DNA from: Desmodus rotundus
Taxonomy: Eukaryota > Chordata > Mammalia > Chiroptera > Phyllostomidae
Reading direction: 5' to 3'
Assembly: GCF_022682495.2 (NCBI RefSeq)
Contig: NC_071389.1
Location: 174,282,056-174,346,055, forward strand
Length of the DNA: 64,000 bases
Shown here: piece by piece, positions 46,217 to 56,240 of the stretch
Position numbering within the stretch: position 1 is the stretch's first letter
Layout of the letters: every line of letters begins with the position of its first letter
Position numbers and translations under genes: made by a program
The notes under the pieces: model-generated
Databases searched by the model: none
Told to the model about the DNA's origin: nothing
The model's input: only the letters and a program-made list of their open reading frames with translations

Positions 46217-46727
46217 ATGGTCATGGAGATGGAATTCCAAAGGACTGAGCATTTTATTTGCATCATCTACACAGAGGCCAGTGAACGTGAAGAGACTAAA
46301 CTAGACCAAAATATAGCCAGGTTTTTCCTCCCCCTGTGCAATAGGTGGGTGATTGTGAGAAGACCAGATCTACTGAAAATTTAAAAATTTACATTTATTT
46401 TTGTATATCTGACTATGGCGTGTGTGTATTTGTGATCTCATGCTGTGTGATTACTCAAATCACCGGAACTTTCGCTACATAGATAAGTAAGAAAATAGGG
46501 TCAGGGCAGTAAAAACTCCTACAGTGATGAATGTGGGTAGCAAGTGAGTAGAGTGATAACAGTGAACACTTTTTCTCAGTTTTCCCAATTTGCTTATTTA
46601 AACAACTTTTTATGTTTTAATCCCTTTAAGTGTGTTGCCAGAAATTACACAGGTGTTGACATACAGATATTTGAGAACCTCTGCTCATTATTCTTTCCTT
46701 CTGACACACCGTCAGCCAGGCTCATTT
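46217..46727. other. Unique sequence, nothing recognised
   Basis: No gene or repeat recognised. Confidence 0.35.
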
Positions 46728-46960
46728 ATTAAATACACACTATAGGTTGGACACTTCTGATACGAAATCAAAAAGATATAATCTCCCTGCTTAAAATATA
46801 ATTAGATAATCCATAGACTACAGGAAAATGTGTTAATTATGTGGTAGGATAATATTTTTTAAATAACTTCTCCAAAGTGAAGTAAAATGCAGAAAGGGAG
46901 AAGAGAGATCATGAGACCCTGCATAGTAGATCTACACAGAGCAACAGAAATCTGAAAATT
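46728..46960 (-). repeat. Possible L2 fragment, antisense
   Basis: 'aaatacacactataggttgg', ACACTTCTGATACGAAATCA and 'taatctccctgctt' resemble the reversed L2 'tactatgtgccaggcactgt...aatccctgccctca' segment. Weak. Confidence 0.35.
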
Positions 46961-47024
46961 TCCTACCTAGCAAGACATGGTAGCAGCAGGGCCCTGAAGA
47001 GACTATGTGAATGATAAAGTGAAA

Positions 47025-47441
47025 GCTTCCTAGGGATTCCATAATAAAACACTACAAACACCTCAAAACAATCATCTCACAATTCTACAGACCAGAAGTC
47101 CAAAATCAAGGGGTCAGCATGGCCGTGCTCCCTCTGTTCCAAGTTCTCGCCTTGCTTCTGGTAGTTTCTCGCAGTCCTTGGCATCTTTGGCTTGTAGACA
47201 CATCCTCCAATCTGTCTCTATCTTCATTCACATGGTCTTCTCTATGTCTCCTAAGTGTCTTCAAATCTCTCTCTCCTTATAAGCACAGCAGTCAGAGGAC
47301 TTAGGGCCTCCTCTAATCCAGTATGATCTCAGCTTAACATGATTACATCTGCAAAGACTGGATTTCCAAATGTCACATTCACAGGTACTAAGGGTTAGAA
47401 CTTTAACATAGTTTTGGAGGGACATAATTTAACTCCCAACA
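47025..47441 (-). mobile_element. MLT1-type (ERVL-MaLR) LTR, antisense
   Basis: The plus strand reads 'cttcctagggattccataat', 'cacaattctacagaccagaa', GTCCAAAATCAAGGGGTCAG, CGTGCTCCCTCTGTTCCAAG and CTTGGCATCTTTGGCTTGTA. 'cttataagcacagcagtcag', 'ttagggcctcctctaatcca' and ACATCTGCAAAGACTGGATT complete the reversed MLT1 order. Oriented opposite to the LTR at 45.76-46.22 kb, so the two are not a provirus pair. Confidence 0.85.
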
Positions 47442-47639
47442 TGGGGTGATGAATGTTTAGTAGGTGCTGGCTTTGAGAGAGGACATCAAGAATCATACAT
47501 TTCCCTATCCAGACCCTCTTCCCTGCCTGAGCCTTAGCACCCGACAAGGTCCCTGAAACTCAGACTCAACTCCACAGAAAGTATAAACCTCCAACTGCAG
47601 ACATTGTGTCCAACACCTATATAAACTTCACTATATAAA

Positions 47640-48164
47640 TTGAAGTTTAGCATAGTTATACTTTTTGCTTTCCTAGGTTGTGGACTGAAATTCAGGCACT
47701 GCAGTACATTTGAGAAGGTGCGCAAAGTAGTTATGAAGCAAAAGAAGAGCAAGGAAACCAGAGTGAGGGGATAGGAGGTATTTCTCAGAAGCAATGGCCT
47801 TGAGCTAAGCCTGACAGGAAGACTAAGAATCGAATGCACAGCCAGCAACAAGGGATAGGAAAAGTGCAGCAGCCTTCCTGGCAGACAACAATGTGAGCTT
47901 AGGGTACAGAGCCAAGAAAGATTATTGGGTCACTGGAATTCTTTCAGTATGATGGGCGTAAAAGCTGTATGGGAAAGAATAAACAGAGATGGGGCTGGAG
48001 CCAGGCCCTGAGTGTCAGAAGGATGGCTCCAGCAGGGAACTGAAGAAGAGTGTGAGAAAGGCAGTCCTAGAGACAAAGACCAGTGAGGCAATTACTGCAA
48101 TAAATCTCACCAAAACAGTGGACACCTGAATGAAGGCAATGGTGGGAGGCATGGAAAGGAAATA
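47640..48164 (-). mobile_element. L2 LINE fragment, antisense
   Basis: 'cttgagctaagcctgacagg', 'gcttagggtacagagccaag', GGCTGGAGCCAGGCCCTGAG, AGTGTGAGAAAGGCAGTCCT and 'aggcaattactgcaataaat' resemble reversed L2 ORF2 ('ggctattgcagtagtccagg'). A mariner copy interrupts it or abuts it at 48165. Confidence 0.6.
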
Positions 48165-48834
48165 CGAGGTCTGTCCAGAAGTATTCAGCCATGTAATATG
48201 AAAAATAGAGACATTTATTGAAGAAGGTGCCAGATACAAGAAAGGTACATAGGACAATGACACCTTCAAAGTAGGCACCTGCAGACCTCACACAGTTCTC
48301 CCAATCGCCATCAGTTGCCCCATCGTATTTTCCTGAATCCCAACAACAGTCTGAAATCTCTTTCCTTTCAAAGGTGATTTTAGTTTTGGGAAAAGCCAGA
48401 AGTCACAGGGTGCCATATCTGGGCTGTAGGGGGACTGAGTCACATGGGTGATTTGATGTTTTCTCAAAAAACTCTGCAGGACGAGTGATGCATGAGTGGG
48501 CACATTGTCATGATGAAGTTGCCAATCACCAGTTACCCATAGTTGCAGCCTTCTGAATCATCTCAATAGTTTCCATGGAGGAATGTTCAAGCTTAATGCA
48601 AAATGTGATGCAAATTCGTTGCTCCACTCACTAAGTCATTTTGAATGCAATAGCCACACAGTACACACACTCACTCAATGGCATCTACCGCCCCCACTGA
48701 CTAGTACAGTGAAGTCATCATTGTTCACATGTTAGCATTCCAGTCCACTCTCCTTGGCTGCCAGGTTACATTGATGTCATGCAAACTGTTTTCGTTATAT
48801 TGACAATGGTTGGACTTTCTGCAGACAGACTTCA
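48165..48834 (-). mobile_element. Mariner (Tc1/mariner) internal-deletion derivative, 670 bp
   Basis: The left end CGAGGTCTGTCCAGAAGTAT is an imperfect inverted repeat of the right end (complement TGAAGTCTGTCTGCAGAAAG). TA flanks both sides (48163-48164 and 48835-48836). On the minus strand only the N-terminal helix-turn-helix part and the C-terminal part of the transposase survive. The central catalytic region is missing. A full mariner is about 1.3 kb, so about half is lost. Confidence 0.85.
48288..48503 (-). pseudogene. Mariner transposase C-terminal fragment
   Basis: 71 codons with the hallmark PYSPDMAPCDFWLFPKLKSP, containing the third catalytic Asp of the DD34D triad, preceded by THASLVLQSFLRKHQ and followed by LKGKRF. 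Just upstream on the minus strand, HHDN-like coding is present but out of frame. About 50-70 bases further, 48549-48630 encodes the N-terminal piece CIKFCIKLEHSSMETIEMIQ after frame breaks. Intervening residues with the first Asp are deleted. Non-functional. Confidence 0.85.
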
Positions 48835-48836
48835 TA

Positions 48837-49221
48837 TTAACAAGGAGAAAGTTGATGTGAGTCCCAACTTTCTTTGCTAGATGACAGAGAGCAGTAGCTT
48901 TCAATCTGTAATCCACATTACGAAGCATTTTACATTGAGAACCAGTGTATACATATATGCACACTACACATACAATGACACTTATGTGTAACTGAAGCTA
49001 AAGTTTTGTGTAACAATGTTTAGCCTCACTATATGAAATGTACTATGAGATTCTCAATTCTGTTTCTATTTTTAAATACTGGTCACAACCCACTAAATGG
49101 ATTTTACAATCCCTGAAGGGGTCACAATTTAGAAAGTATGCAGGAAAACACTTACCAAGAAGATGGTAACACTGTCACAGCAGAAGTAAATCCTGGAGGA
49201 GGAGAAATTGCAGGGAAGATA
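48837..49221. other. Unique sequence, nothing recognised
   Basis: The 79-codon minus ORF at 48725-48964 overlaps the mariner right end and is not a gene. Confidence 0.35.
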
Positions 49222-49235
49222 AAGAATCAGATTTT

Positions 49236-49462
49236 ATTTTTTAAAGATTTTATGTATTTATTTTTAGATAGAGGGAAAGGGAGGGGGAAAGAGAAGGAAA
49301 GAGACAGGGACATGAGAAAGAAACATTGATTGGCTGCCTCTTGTAAGCACCCCAACCAGGGACCAAATCCATAACCCAGGCATGTGCCCTGACTGGGAAT
49401 CAAACCAGCGACCTTCACTTTGCAGGACAGAGCCCAAACAACTGAGCCCCACGGGTCAGGGC
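49236..49462 (-). mobile_element. Ves-type bat SINE, antisense
   Basis: The reversed tail TTTTTTAAAGATTTTATGTA is followed by TTTTTAGATAGAGGGAAAGG, 'caggcatgtgccctgactgg', GGAATCAAACCAGCGACCTT and the reversed head 'gagccccacgggtcagggc'. The target duplication AAGAATCAGATTT (49222-49234) and AAGAATCGGATTT (49463-49475) differs at one base. Among the younger-looking SINE copies here. Confidence 0.95.
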
Positions 49463-49475
49463 AAGAATCGGATTT

Positions 49476-49725
49476 CAGACATGTTGCTTTTTATGCGCTG
49501 GGACTACAGTTCATCCAGACTGCTTTTGTTCAGACGATACACTTGCCTGAAGATCTCACCTTTGGCTCCTAGGGCCGACCTCCCAGGAAAGTCTACCTGA
49601 GGAAGGACATGCTGGATCCGCAAGAGGCAGCTGCACACTTCTCACCTCCATGAACAGGGGCTACTTTGCTCTTTGACCCTATTGCCCCACAAGAAGAAGA
49701 AATGATTGTTCCAGATGCTTTATAT
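49476..49725. other. Unique sequence, nothing recognised
   Basis: No gene or repeat recognised. Confidence 0.35.
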
Positions 49726-49932
49726 CAGCAGTCCCCAAACTTTTTGGCACCAGGGACCGGTTTTGTGGAACAAAATTTTTCCATGGATGAGAGTGATGGT
49801 GGGGGCGGGGGGAGGGGATGGTTTGGGGATGATTAAAGTGCGTTACATTCAAGCTCACCTCCTGCTGTGCAGCACGGTTCCTAACAGGCCCAGACCAGTA
49901 CCGGTCTGCAGCCTGAAAGTGGGGGACCTCTG
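49726..49932. mobile_element. hAT-type non-autonomous DNA transposon
   Basis: The left end CAGCAGTCCCCAAACTTTTT and the right end (complement CAGAGGTCCCCCACTTTCAG) are inverted repeats. The 8-bp flanks CTTTATAT (49718-49725) and CTCTGTAT (49933-49940) agree at 6 of 8. The body contains GGCACCAGGGACCGGTTTTG, 'ggatggtttggggatgatta' and ACCAGTACCGGTCTGCAGCC, a known mammalian hAT-Charlie MITE texture. I do not assert the exact MER number. Confidence 0.8.
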
Positions 49933-49940
49933 CTCTGTAT

Positions 49941-50639
49941 GTTTAAATAAACATTGGACAAAAAGTGAAGTCAAAAAATATTTGATGAACAAATTTAAAA
50001 ATTAATAAATAAACCCAAAGAAGCATGTGCACTCTCATATTTTGAATTTTTAATTTTAAATGCACATTATTGAGAAAGGTGAATGTTGGGGGTATAATTT
50101 TAGACAGAGATGAATATTGGAGGTATAATTTTAAACTTCACAGTAATGAAGTTTACTAAGTAGATGCATGTGGCCAAAGAATCAAGTATATAATCAGGTA
50201 TTTCTGGAGTATATTTCTGTTCACAGTGTATTCGTTAGTTTTACAGGTCATTACTTAATATAAGGGGATACTTATGAATATTCTGTGACTCCAGTTCTGC
50301 ATACACATGTGCACACATTTGCACACATGCACCTCTGTTTTCTCCTCCTTTGAAGCATATTTTTCTCCACCTGTCTCATTCTCCCACACTCTGGTTCTCT
50401 GACCCTCTCACACACAAGTCTTGCACTCTGAAAGGTCTCCAGTTTTGTCCCCACTCAGACCATCCATCTCAGAGTACGAGTTAGGAAGATGGCTGAAATG
50501 TTACCATGGCTTACACTAGGAGGAGATTTCTGTTTCAACTCCAGTCCAGTACCATACGTTCTGCCGGTAGTTTTCTTGTACTGATTTTCTATTGCCATCG
50601 ACACCCCAAGAACTTGGTGGTCCCTCCACCGCCTCATCC
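49941..50639. other. Unique sequence, nothing recognised
   Basis: AT-rich first half. Near 50059-50127 an imperfect tandem duplication places 'gtgaatgttgggggtataat' and 'atgaatattggaggtataat' about 45 bases apart. No gene recognised. Confidence 0.4.
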
Positions 50640-50915
50640 TGGATTCCATTCCTCACTTTATGCATCACTGCCCTTAGGGGATCTCACTTACTTTCACGTG
50701 GTAAATGACTATCTAGGCCTAGATGAGCCAAGTCTTTACCTTCAGCCCATACTTTGTTTCTGAGTTCCAGAGCTATTTCTAAAATGCTCTATTAAGTATC
50801 CCCATGTGGAGCCCTTCAACTTCAATGTGTCCAAACAGAATTCATTTTTCATTCCCCTCTCCCTTCCTAAACCTGCTCCATCTCTTACATTCTTGATCTT
50901 AGTCCTTGGAGGAGA
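50640..50915 (+). mobile_element. L2 LINE ORF2 fragment, sense
   Basis: 'ttccagagctatttctaaaa', CAACTTCAATGTGTCCAAAC, AGAATTCATTTTTCATTCCC and CTAAACCTGCTCCATCTCTT follow L2 ORF2 near 'aaactcaacatgtccaaaactgaact...cccaaacctgctcctcc'. Confidence 0.65.
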
Positions 50916-51682
50916 GAAGTATTTTTAAGTAAAGAACAAATGGAAAATCAAAATAACCACTATTACAGAATTCTGTTGCTTTAACAGAAGCTCTTAATCC
51001 TCATACAAGCAGGGGAGATTTGGGACTTTTTATCCAGAGACTCGGTCTTACCAGACACATCAACAGCAGACCATGTGCACGAGGGTCCTCCTGCTCATTG
51101 AAACACGCCCTTTGGACTGCCAAATTCAATTTGATCCCTCTCATTCTTTCTCTTCTTTTTCTGCTTGGTCTGTGAATGCCAGTATGGTCAAGTGAGAGCC
51201 TCTCTAAAATGTGAAATTTAAAAAAAAAAAATAGTTTCACAGAAGACTTCAGATTCCTTTAGCCCAAAGATAAGACTCTTTTATAAAAAGTATTTCATCA
51301 ACTCAGAAAAAAAAATCAGATCTGCACTCCCAGTGCCTTCACCTAAAAAGCAGGTGCTGCTTTTAAGCATCTGTGTTCTCTCCACAGAAAGCCTTCTAGG
51401 CAGGCACTCAAGCAAAGCTTTTGTTTGAATGTCACAGTCAGATTAGATAAGGCACATCTAGTCTGTTAATTGGTCTCTAGGTTTTATTCATCTATTTCTT
51501 ATCACTAAATTTGCTGCTCCTAAGGAGGAAACAAAAATTCTCAAAAGCTGGTGAGTGGCTTTATCGGGACCTCTAGCGCACTGTCAGAGCCTGTGAGGCT
51601 GAGCTGCTGAGCTGAACTGTAGAGTGCCAAATTCTGGTGTAAGAGTGGAAAATTATGCCTTGTCTTTTTAGCAAGGCAGGGA
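50916..51682. other. Unique sequence, nothing recognised
   Basis: There is a short A-run at about 51222-51231. The 79-codon minus ORF at 51001-51240 has no recognised domain. Confidence 0.35.
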
Positions 51683-52042
51683 CTACATGTTTGTGTCCCC
51701 CTCCCAAAATGTATATGTTGAAACCCTAACAACCACTGTGATGGTATTAGGAGGTAGAGACTATGGGAAGAACTTAGGTCATGAAGGGAAGCCTTCCAGA
51801 GTGGGATTAGTGTACATGTAGAGAGACCCCCAGAGAGCTCTATTGCACCTTTCACCATGTGAGGAGTCAGTGAGAAGACAGCTAGCTGTCTAGGAACCAG
51901 AAAGTGGGCTCTCATCAGATACCAAATCTACTGACACCTTGATCTTGAACTTCTCAGGCTCCAGAATTATGAGAAATAAATGTGTTGTTTAAGTCACCCA
52001 GTTTACGGTATATTTGTTATAGCAAACAAAACTGACTAGACA
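51683..52042 (+). mobile_element. MLT1A/B-type (ERVL-MaLR) solo LTR
   Basis: TTTGTGTCCCCCTCCCAAAA, 'tgtatatgttgaaaccctaa', CACTGTGATGGTATTAGGAG and TAGGTCATGAAGGGAAGCCT are in consensus order. They are followed by 'gagagctctattgcaccttt', 'ttgatcttgaacttctcagg', ATTATGAGAAATAAATGTGT and a terminal GACTAGACA. The 124-codon minus ORF at 51541-51915 is mostly its antisense. Confidence 0.88.
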
Positions 52043-52879
52043 TCTTTCAAAGATACCACTTGGCTCAAAGAATAGAAAGTGGTTTTTTAAGTTACTACCA
52101 TTTAATCTGAAAACAATAAATTAATCTCAAATATCCAATAGTCACTGGAGTAGGCAAAGAAAGTACCTGGCTATATTGTTTAACTTTCTGAAATATAAAA
52201 TGTCATGCCGTGTGGGACACACAGCAGGTGCTCAATAAACATTATAGTTTTTCCCTCCCCTTCTTTTTCTTCTCTATCCCATCCCTTTCCTGCTGTTTCC
52301 ATTACCACCTTACTGTACAGAACAGGAATACAAAATAGAAGAATATCTTATAACCCAATTACTTTACTTTGACTCAGTAAGGAAGATGAGAAACCCTATT
52401 CAAGACATGAATACTTAGAAGTATTAGAACTCTTTCTCAGACACGAAGGAAGGCCAAGAGGAGGGACGTGGTCTTCTGGCCATGTAGTCTTTTATGCATC
52501 CTGTAGGACACAATATCTTTCTATCTCATATAGGTACCACTCCCCAAACCTGAAGACTCCAAAGATCCTGTTTTTCCTTCAGTAGATGGAGTATAACTGG
52601 CCTTATCAGGTGAGAGGAATGGCTAAATGCCAGTCAAAACCTGAGCAAAATTTGGGAAAAACTTATTTCACCTTTTTACCTTCCCTCTTACAGCGCCTCT
52701 TACATCTGCACCTGCCTAATCCTAGGAGTCTCTCCTGCACCCTTTACTTTCCATGAAATAGCAACTGTTCTTTCATCATTATTCTTTAAAGCCACTGGTG
52801 TTTGTCATAACAATACTGCCTTAACATCAGGATAAAGCTTTGGTGTCTGACCAGGATTATAATTGATATTTACCACAGC
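52043..52879. other. Mostly unique, with a MIR tail
   Basis: GTGGGACACACAGCAGGTGC followed by TCAATAAACATTATA (about 52210-52247) looks like the 3' tail of a MIR on the plus strand. Otherwise no gene or repeat recognised. Confidence 0.4.
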
Positions 52880-52995
52880 TGCAAAACCAGTGAAGCAGTT
52901 GTTATGCCCACTTTTTGTTTAGAATAACTGAAGCTCAGGACTTTTCCAAGGTCATGTTCCCACTCAGTAAAATATAATGTAAGGCAGGTTCCTTA
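52880..52995 (-). repeat. MIR SINE fragment
   Basis: 'gttatgcccactttttgttt', AGAATAACTGAAGCTCAGGA and CTTTTCCAAGGTCATGTTCC follow reversed MIR. Confidence 0.55.
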
Positions 52996-53640
52996 TTGGC
53001 CTTAACTGAGATGAACGCATGAGAGAAGCTCTATATGTGAGTGTCTCTACTGAGTTATAGAGAGGGAGACATGATTCCCATATGAAAGTTCTATTTCTCT
53101 TAACATTAACTTTTTTACTGGGCCTTTATGGTTGACTTTCATGGTTTATCTATACAGCACTAATACACAAAAACTTTGAAAGTTAAAAAATTTCTCCAAA
53201 AATTAGAATAGCCAGTGATTTGAGTACTAGACTTTGTTTCACTAAAATATCTTCTCAAGTTTTCTCTGAGGCTCATCCCCAGACTCTACTCCCTGAAGAA
53301 ATTAAAGGAATAGATAAAATAAATCCAACAGCTATTCAAGTGAAATGGCGTAACTTGGGCATACCCTAACCCTTCTTAATCTCAACAATCTGAATTTGGT
53401 AGTTGGTATCTAGCAAATTCATAAACACTGATGCATAAATGTCTTTAACATACTAGACTTTAAATTACCCAAATAATAACTGAAACTTACTAGAAAGCAA
53501 GTTGCTCCCGTTTGCAAACTTGGAGCTAAGGAAACATGTATAACCTCTATGTATATATAAATTGACATTTCCCACGCAGCCCCTGTGTGGTAGCAGGCTG
53601 CCGCTAGGTTGTTACCCACAGCGTGTAGGTTTAGCAAGTG
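52996..53640. other. Unique sequence, nothing recognised
   Basis: No gene or repeat recognised. Confidence 0.35.
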
Positions 53641-53729
53641 GAGGGAAAGAGGGAGGGAGGGAGGGAAGAAGGAGGAAGGAAGGAAGGAAGGAAGGAAGGA
53701 AGGAAGGAAGGAAGGAAGGAAGGAAGGAA
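53641..53729. repeat. (GGAA)n microsatellite with (GGGA)n head
   Basis: GGGAGGGAGGGAGGGAAGAA leads into more than ten uninterrupted GGAA units. Two ORFs through it (53562-53762, 53638-53859) are artefacts of the repeat. Confidence 0.97.
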
Positions 53730-55221
53730 TCTTCAGCTTTTATCAAAATACTCAGCATTTAATAAGTCATTTGAGAACCACACAGTAGAGTCAAGTCACC
53801 TTCTTGAATCTCAAAATAAATTATTAGCCTGGTACAGAGCCAGGCTAAGACAGATATAGCATTTAACTTCACGGGCGGCTATAATTTCTGGATTTGTGAA
53901 AGACTGATTCCTGCTTAGTATATTCCGAAAAGGACATGAAGTTTCTTAAAGGCCCTGTATAAATCAATTCACAATCATTCTGAGGTAGTTTGACTGTGAC
54001 TCCAAAATGTCTGCGTTTCATTTTCTCCCTGTTAGAGATGAAACCACTGACATTCATTTTTTATGGACATTTCCAGCTAAAGACTTTTTTGGTAAGTTAA
54101 AATTTGAAGAGCATGAAAGAGAAATTATTCTGATTTATGACGACTTCCAATCAGGACCAATTAAGAGAAAATGAACCAGGGAAATTGGAGTGGGGAAGGG
54201 AAATAAGATCCTGCAGAGTGAAAGTATTTAAACCTAAGTTTTCTTTCACTCGTGATCCCCTGGGTAGAACCAAGCACAGGCAGCTTGAGGATCAAGGCTC
54301 CCGGCGCCCCCAGGCATAGTCCACATCCTGCCTTTTCACCGCTGATCTTGCTCTGGGACTAGTCTACACACGCAGCACCCTTTACTCAGGAGTCTATCAA
54401 ACACACATAAATGCGTCTCCTTCATTACGATATTCAAGTATAAATGTAAAGTGAATTCTTCTAATAGTACCATATGTTCTATGTAATTATTTCTGACTTG
54501 GTTCCCACCTAAACACCTCCTGGTTTCAAGCTGAAAACCTACGGCCTCAAATTCACACATCTGTAAAAGGCATTCATGCCAGCACTGCTCTAAACTCTGA
54601 GCACAGGGAGCCTCTGTGCTGGGTCCCCCAGCACACTGCCCTCCTCCTGCCCAGAACACAGCCACAAACACATTGGTTAAGGCAGGCGTGGGTACCTGTC
54701 TCTCGGGAAGCTGCCCTGGCACAGGACACCTTGTATTCTGAACATCCACCCTCATGACCAACACTGTTAGGGTCCCAGAGAAACAATCTTCATCTCTTGC
54801 CCCATATCCTCCCCACAAAAGGTGCCTGCATCCAATTACGGTAAAAGTTTGCGGGCTGTGCCAGTGTTGATGAATGGGAGAAGGAGGTTTCCGTGGCAGA
54901 GGTACTTAAGAGACAAGACAAATTAATTAACCTGTCAAGTCTCTCTTCTGAGGTACCGTGAACGCATACGTTATTGCATAACAAAGTATTGTTTCCCAGT
55001 AATGCTAAATATTTATTTGCTTTTCTTTGTGTTCCAATTCATGGCTCCAGAGGTACTCACAAATTAGGACAATATATACAGCCATTATACATGGTAAGCT
55101 GAGGAATATTTTACAACCTTAAATAATTCGTACTACTCATGCGTGTTTAATTCATATATATGTATACATATTATGTATGTACATAAATGAATATAAATAA
55201 ATGGTATATACATATATACCA
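53730..55221. other. Unique sequence with the longest ORF in the window
   Basis: The minus strand at 54336-54818 is open for 160 codons. The predicted product is Cys-rich and has no recognisable domain, signal or repeat. Such a length is not surprising by chance in 64 kb, and I see no splice or poly-A context. An AT-rich (TATA) patch lies at 55150-55220. Confidence 0.4.
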
Positions 55222-55437
55222 AGATTTGTCAACCCCCAAACTATTTGTGTTTTGAGTAAGATAGTTTGGGGGGGTTTTGTTGTTGTTGAGGGTTTGGAGG
55301 GGCTCTCTCTATGCACAAAATATTTAGCATCATCTCAAGCTTCTATCAGCTAGATGCCAGTCGTTTCTCCCAGCCCCACTTGTGACAACTAAAACTATCT
55401 CCAGATGTTGCCAGACCTCCCTCGCTGAGGACCACTG
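55222..55437 (-). mobile_element. MER20 (hAT-Charlie MITE)
   Basis: GCTAGATGCCAGTCGTTTCT, 'cacttgtgacaactaaaact', ATCTCCAGATGTTGCCAGAC and a terminal GCTGAGGACCACTG match reversed MER20. The left part is degraded by a T/G-rich insertion (GTTTTGTTGTTGTTGAGGG). Confidence 0.8.
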
Positions 55438-56223
55438 GGCTGGACAGCACACGTGTGAAACAAGACACCACTTCATTACAGTGGCAACCTGGTGGCTGTT
55501 GAACCTTAGAATTGTGACTAGTTCTACCTTTATAAAATATTTAAAGAGATTTATGTAAGTGCATTTAAAATTAAATTTTGAATGCCAGCTCTAATAAATA
55601 ACACTTTAAATTTTGATATTCATCTATTATTATTTGTATTTTGCCTTTTAATTTTAATAGGTTTTTTGAGTATTTTAGGCAAATATAACATTTTGCAAGC
55701 ATTATTAAAAGATTTTAACTTTTTACATTTATTTTAGTTTACATTTTTTATAAAAATAGCTTGAAATAGACTTCTTTGCTTTACATTTTCTTTGTGGTCT
55801 TTTAAGTTAATTGAAAATTATAGAAATAGAAAGTACCAAAGCAAACTTAAGAAAATAAAACATGGCAAAAATCCTAAAAACATAAATAAAAAATCTTTAA
55901 AAGGTGGATTGCTTGAATTTTTAAGAACTAGGAATAATGAAAGTGAATCGAGGCAGAAGGAGAATGAAGCATGGGGAGGACTCCCCTCTATTGCGGTTTC
56001 TGTGGGAAGGAAAGAATGAGGCAGGGCAAGCAGGTTTAAGATTGGCTCATTTGAACAAACTCAGTGGGCGGGGCACAGGCGCTATACCTGTTTGTCTGGT
56101 ACTTAACCTGGGGTCATTTAGAGCAAGTACACGCTAGTGGCCCTGACTGTGAGAACCACATAAAGCAGGTGTTTGGAAGTGCATACTCAGTTGTTCCAAA
56201 GGGGAACTAACCACTTGGGACAA
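55438..56223. other. AT-rich unique sequence
   Basis: The 75-codon plus ORF at 55792-56019 is Lys/Asn-rich, reflecting A-rich DNA. No gene or repeat recognised. Confidence 0.4.
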
Positions 56224-56240
56224 CCAAACGAAAGAATTTT

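Noticed and set aside
45761..47441. Two MLT1 LTRs 0.8 kb apart as a possible provirus
   Set aside because: They are in opposite orientation, differ in sequence and have no retroviral internal region between them.
51541..51915. 124-codon minus-strand ORF
   Set aside because: It lies mostly antisense to an MLT1 LTR.
53562..53859. Two ORFs through the GGAA tract giving KEGR-type repeats
   Set aside because: Translation artefact of a tetranucleotide repeat.
54336..54818. 160-codon minus-strand ORF, the longest in the window
   Set aside because: No recognisable domain, no splice or poly-A context. One ORF of this size is close to chance expectation for 64 kb searched in six frames.
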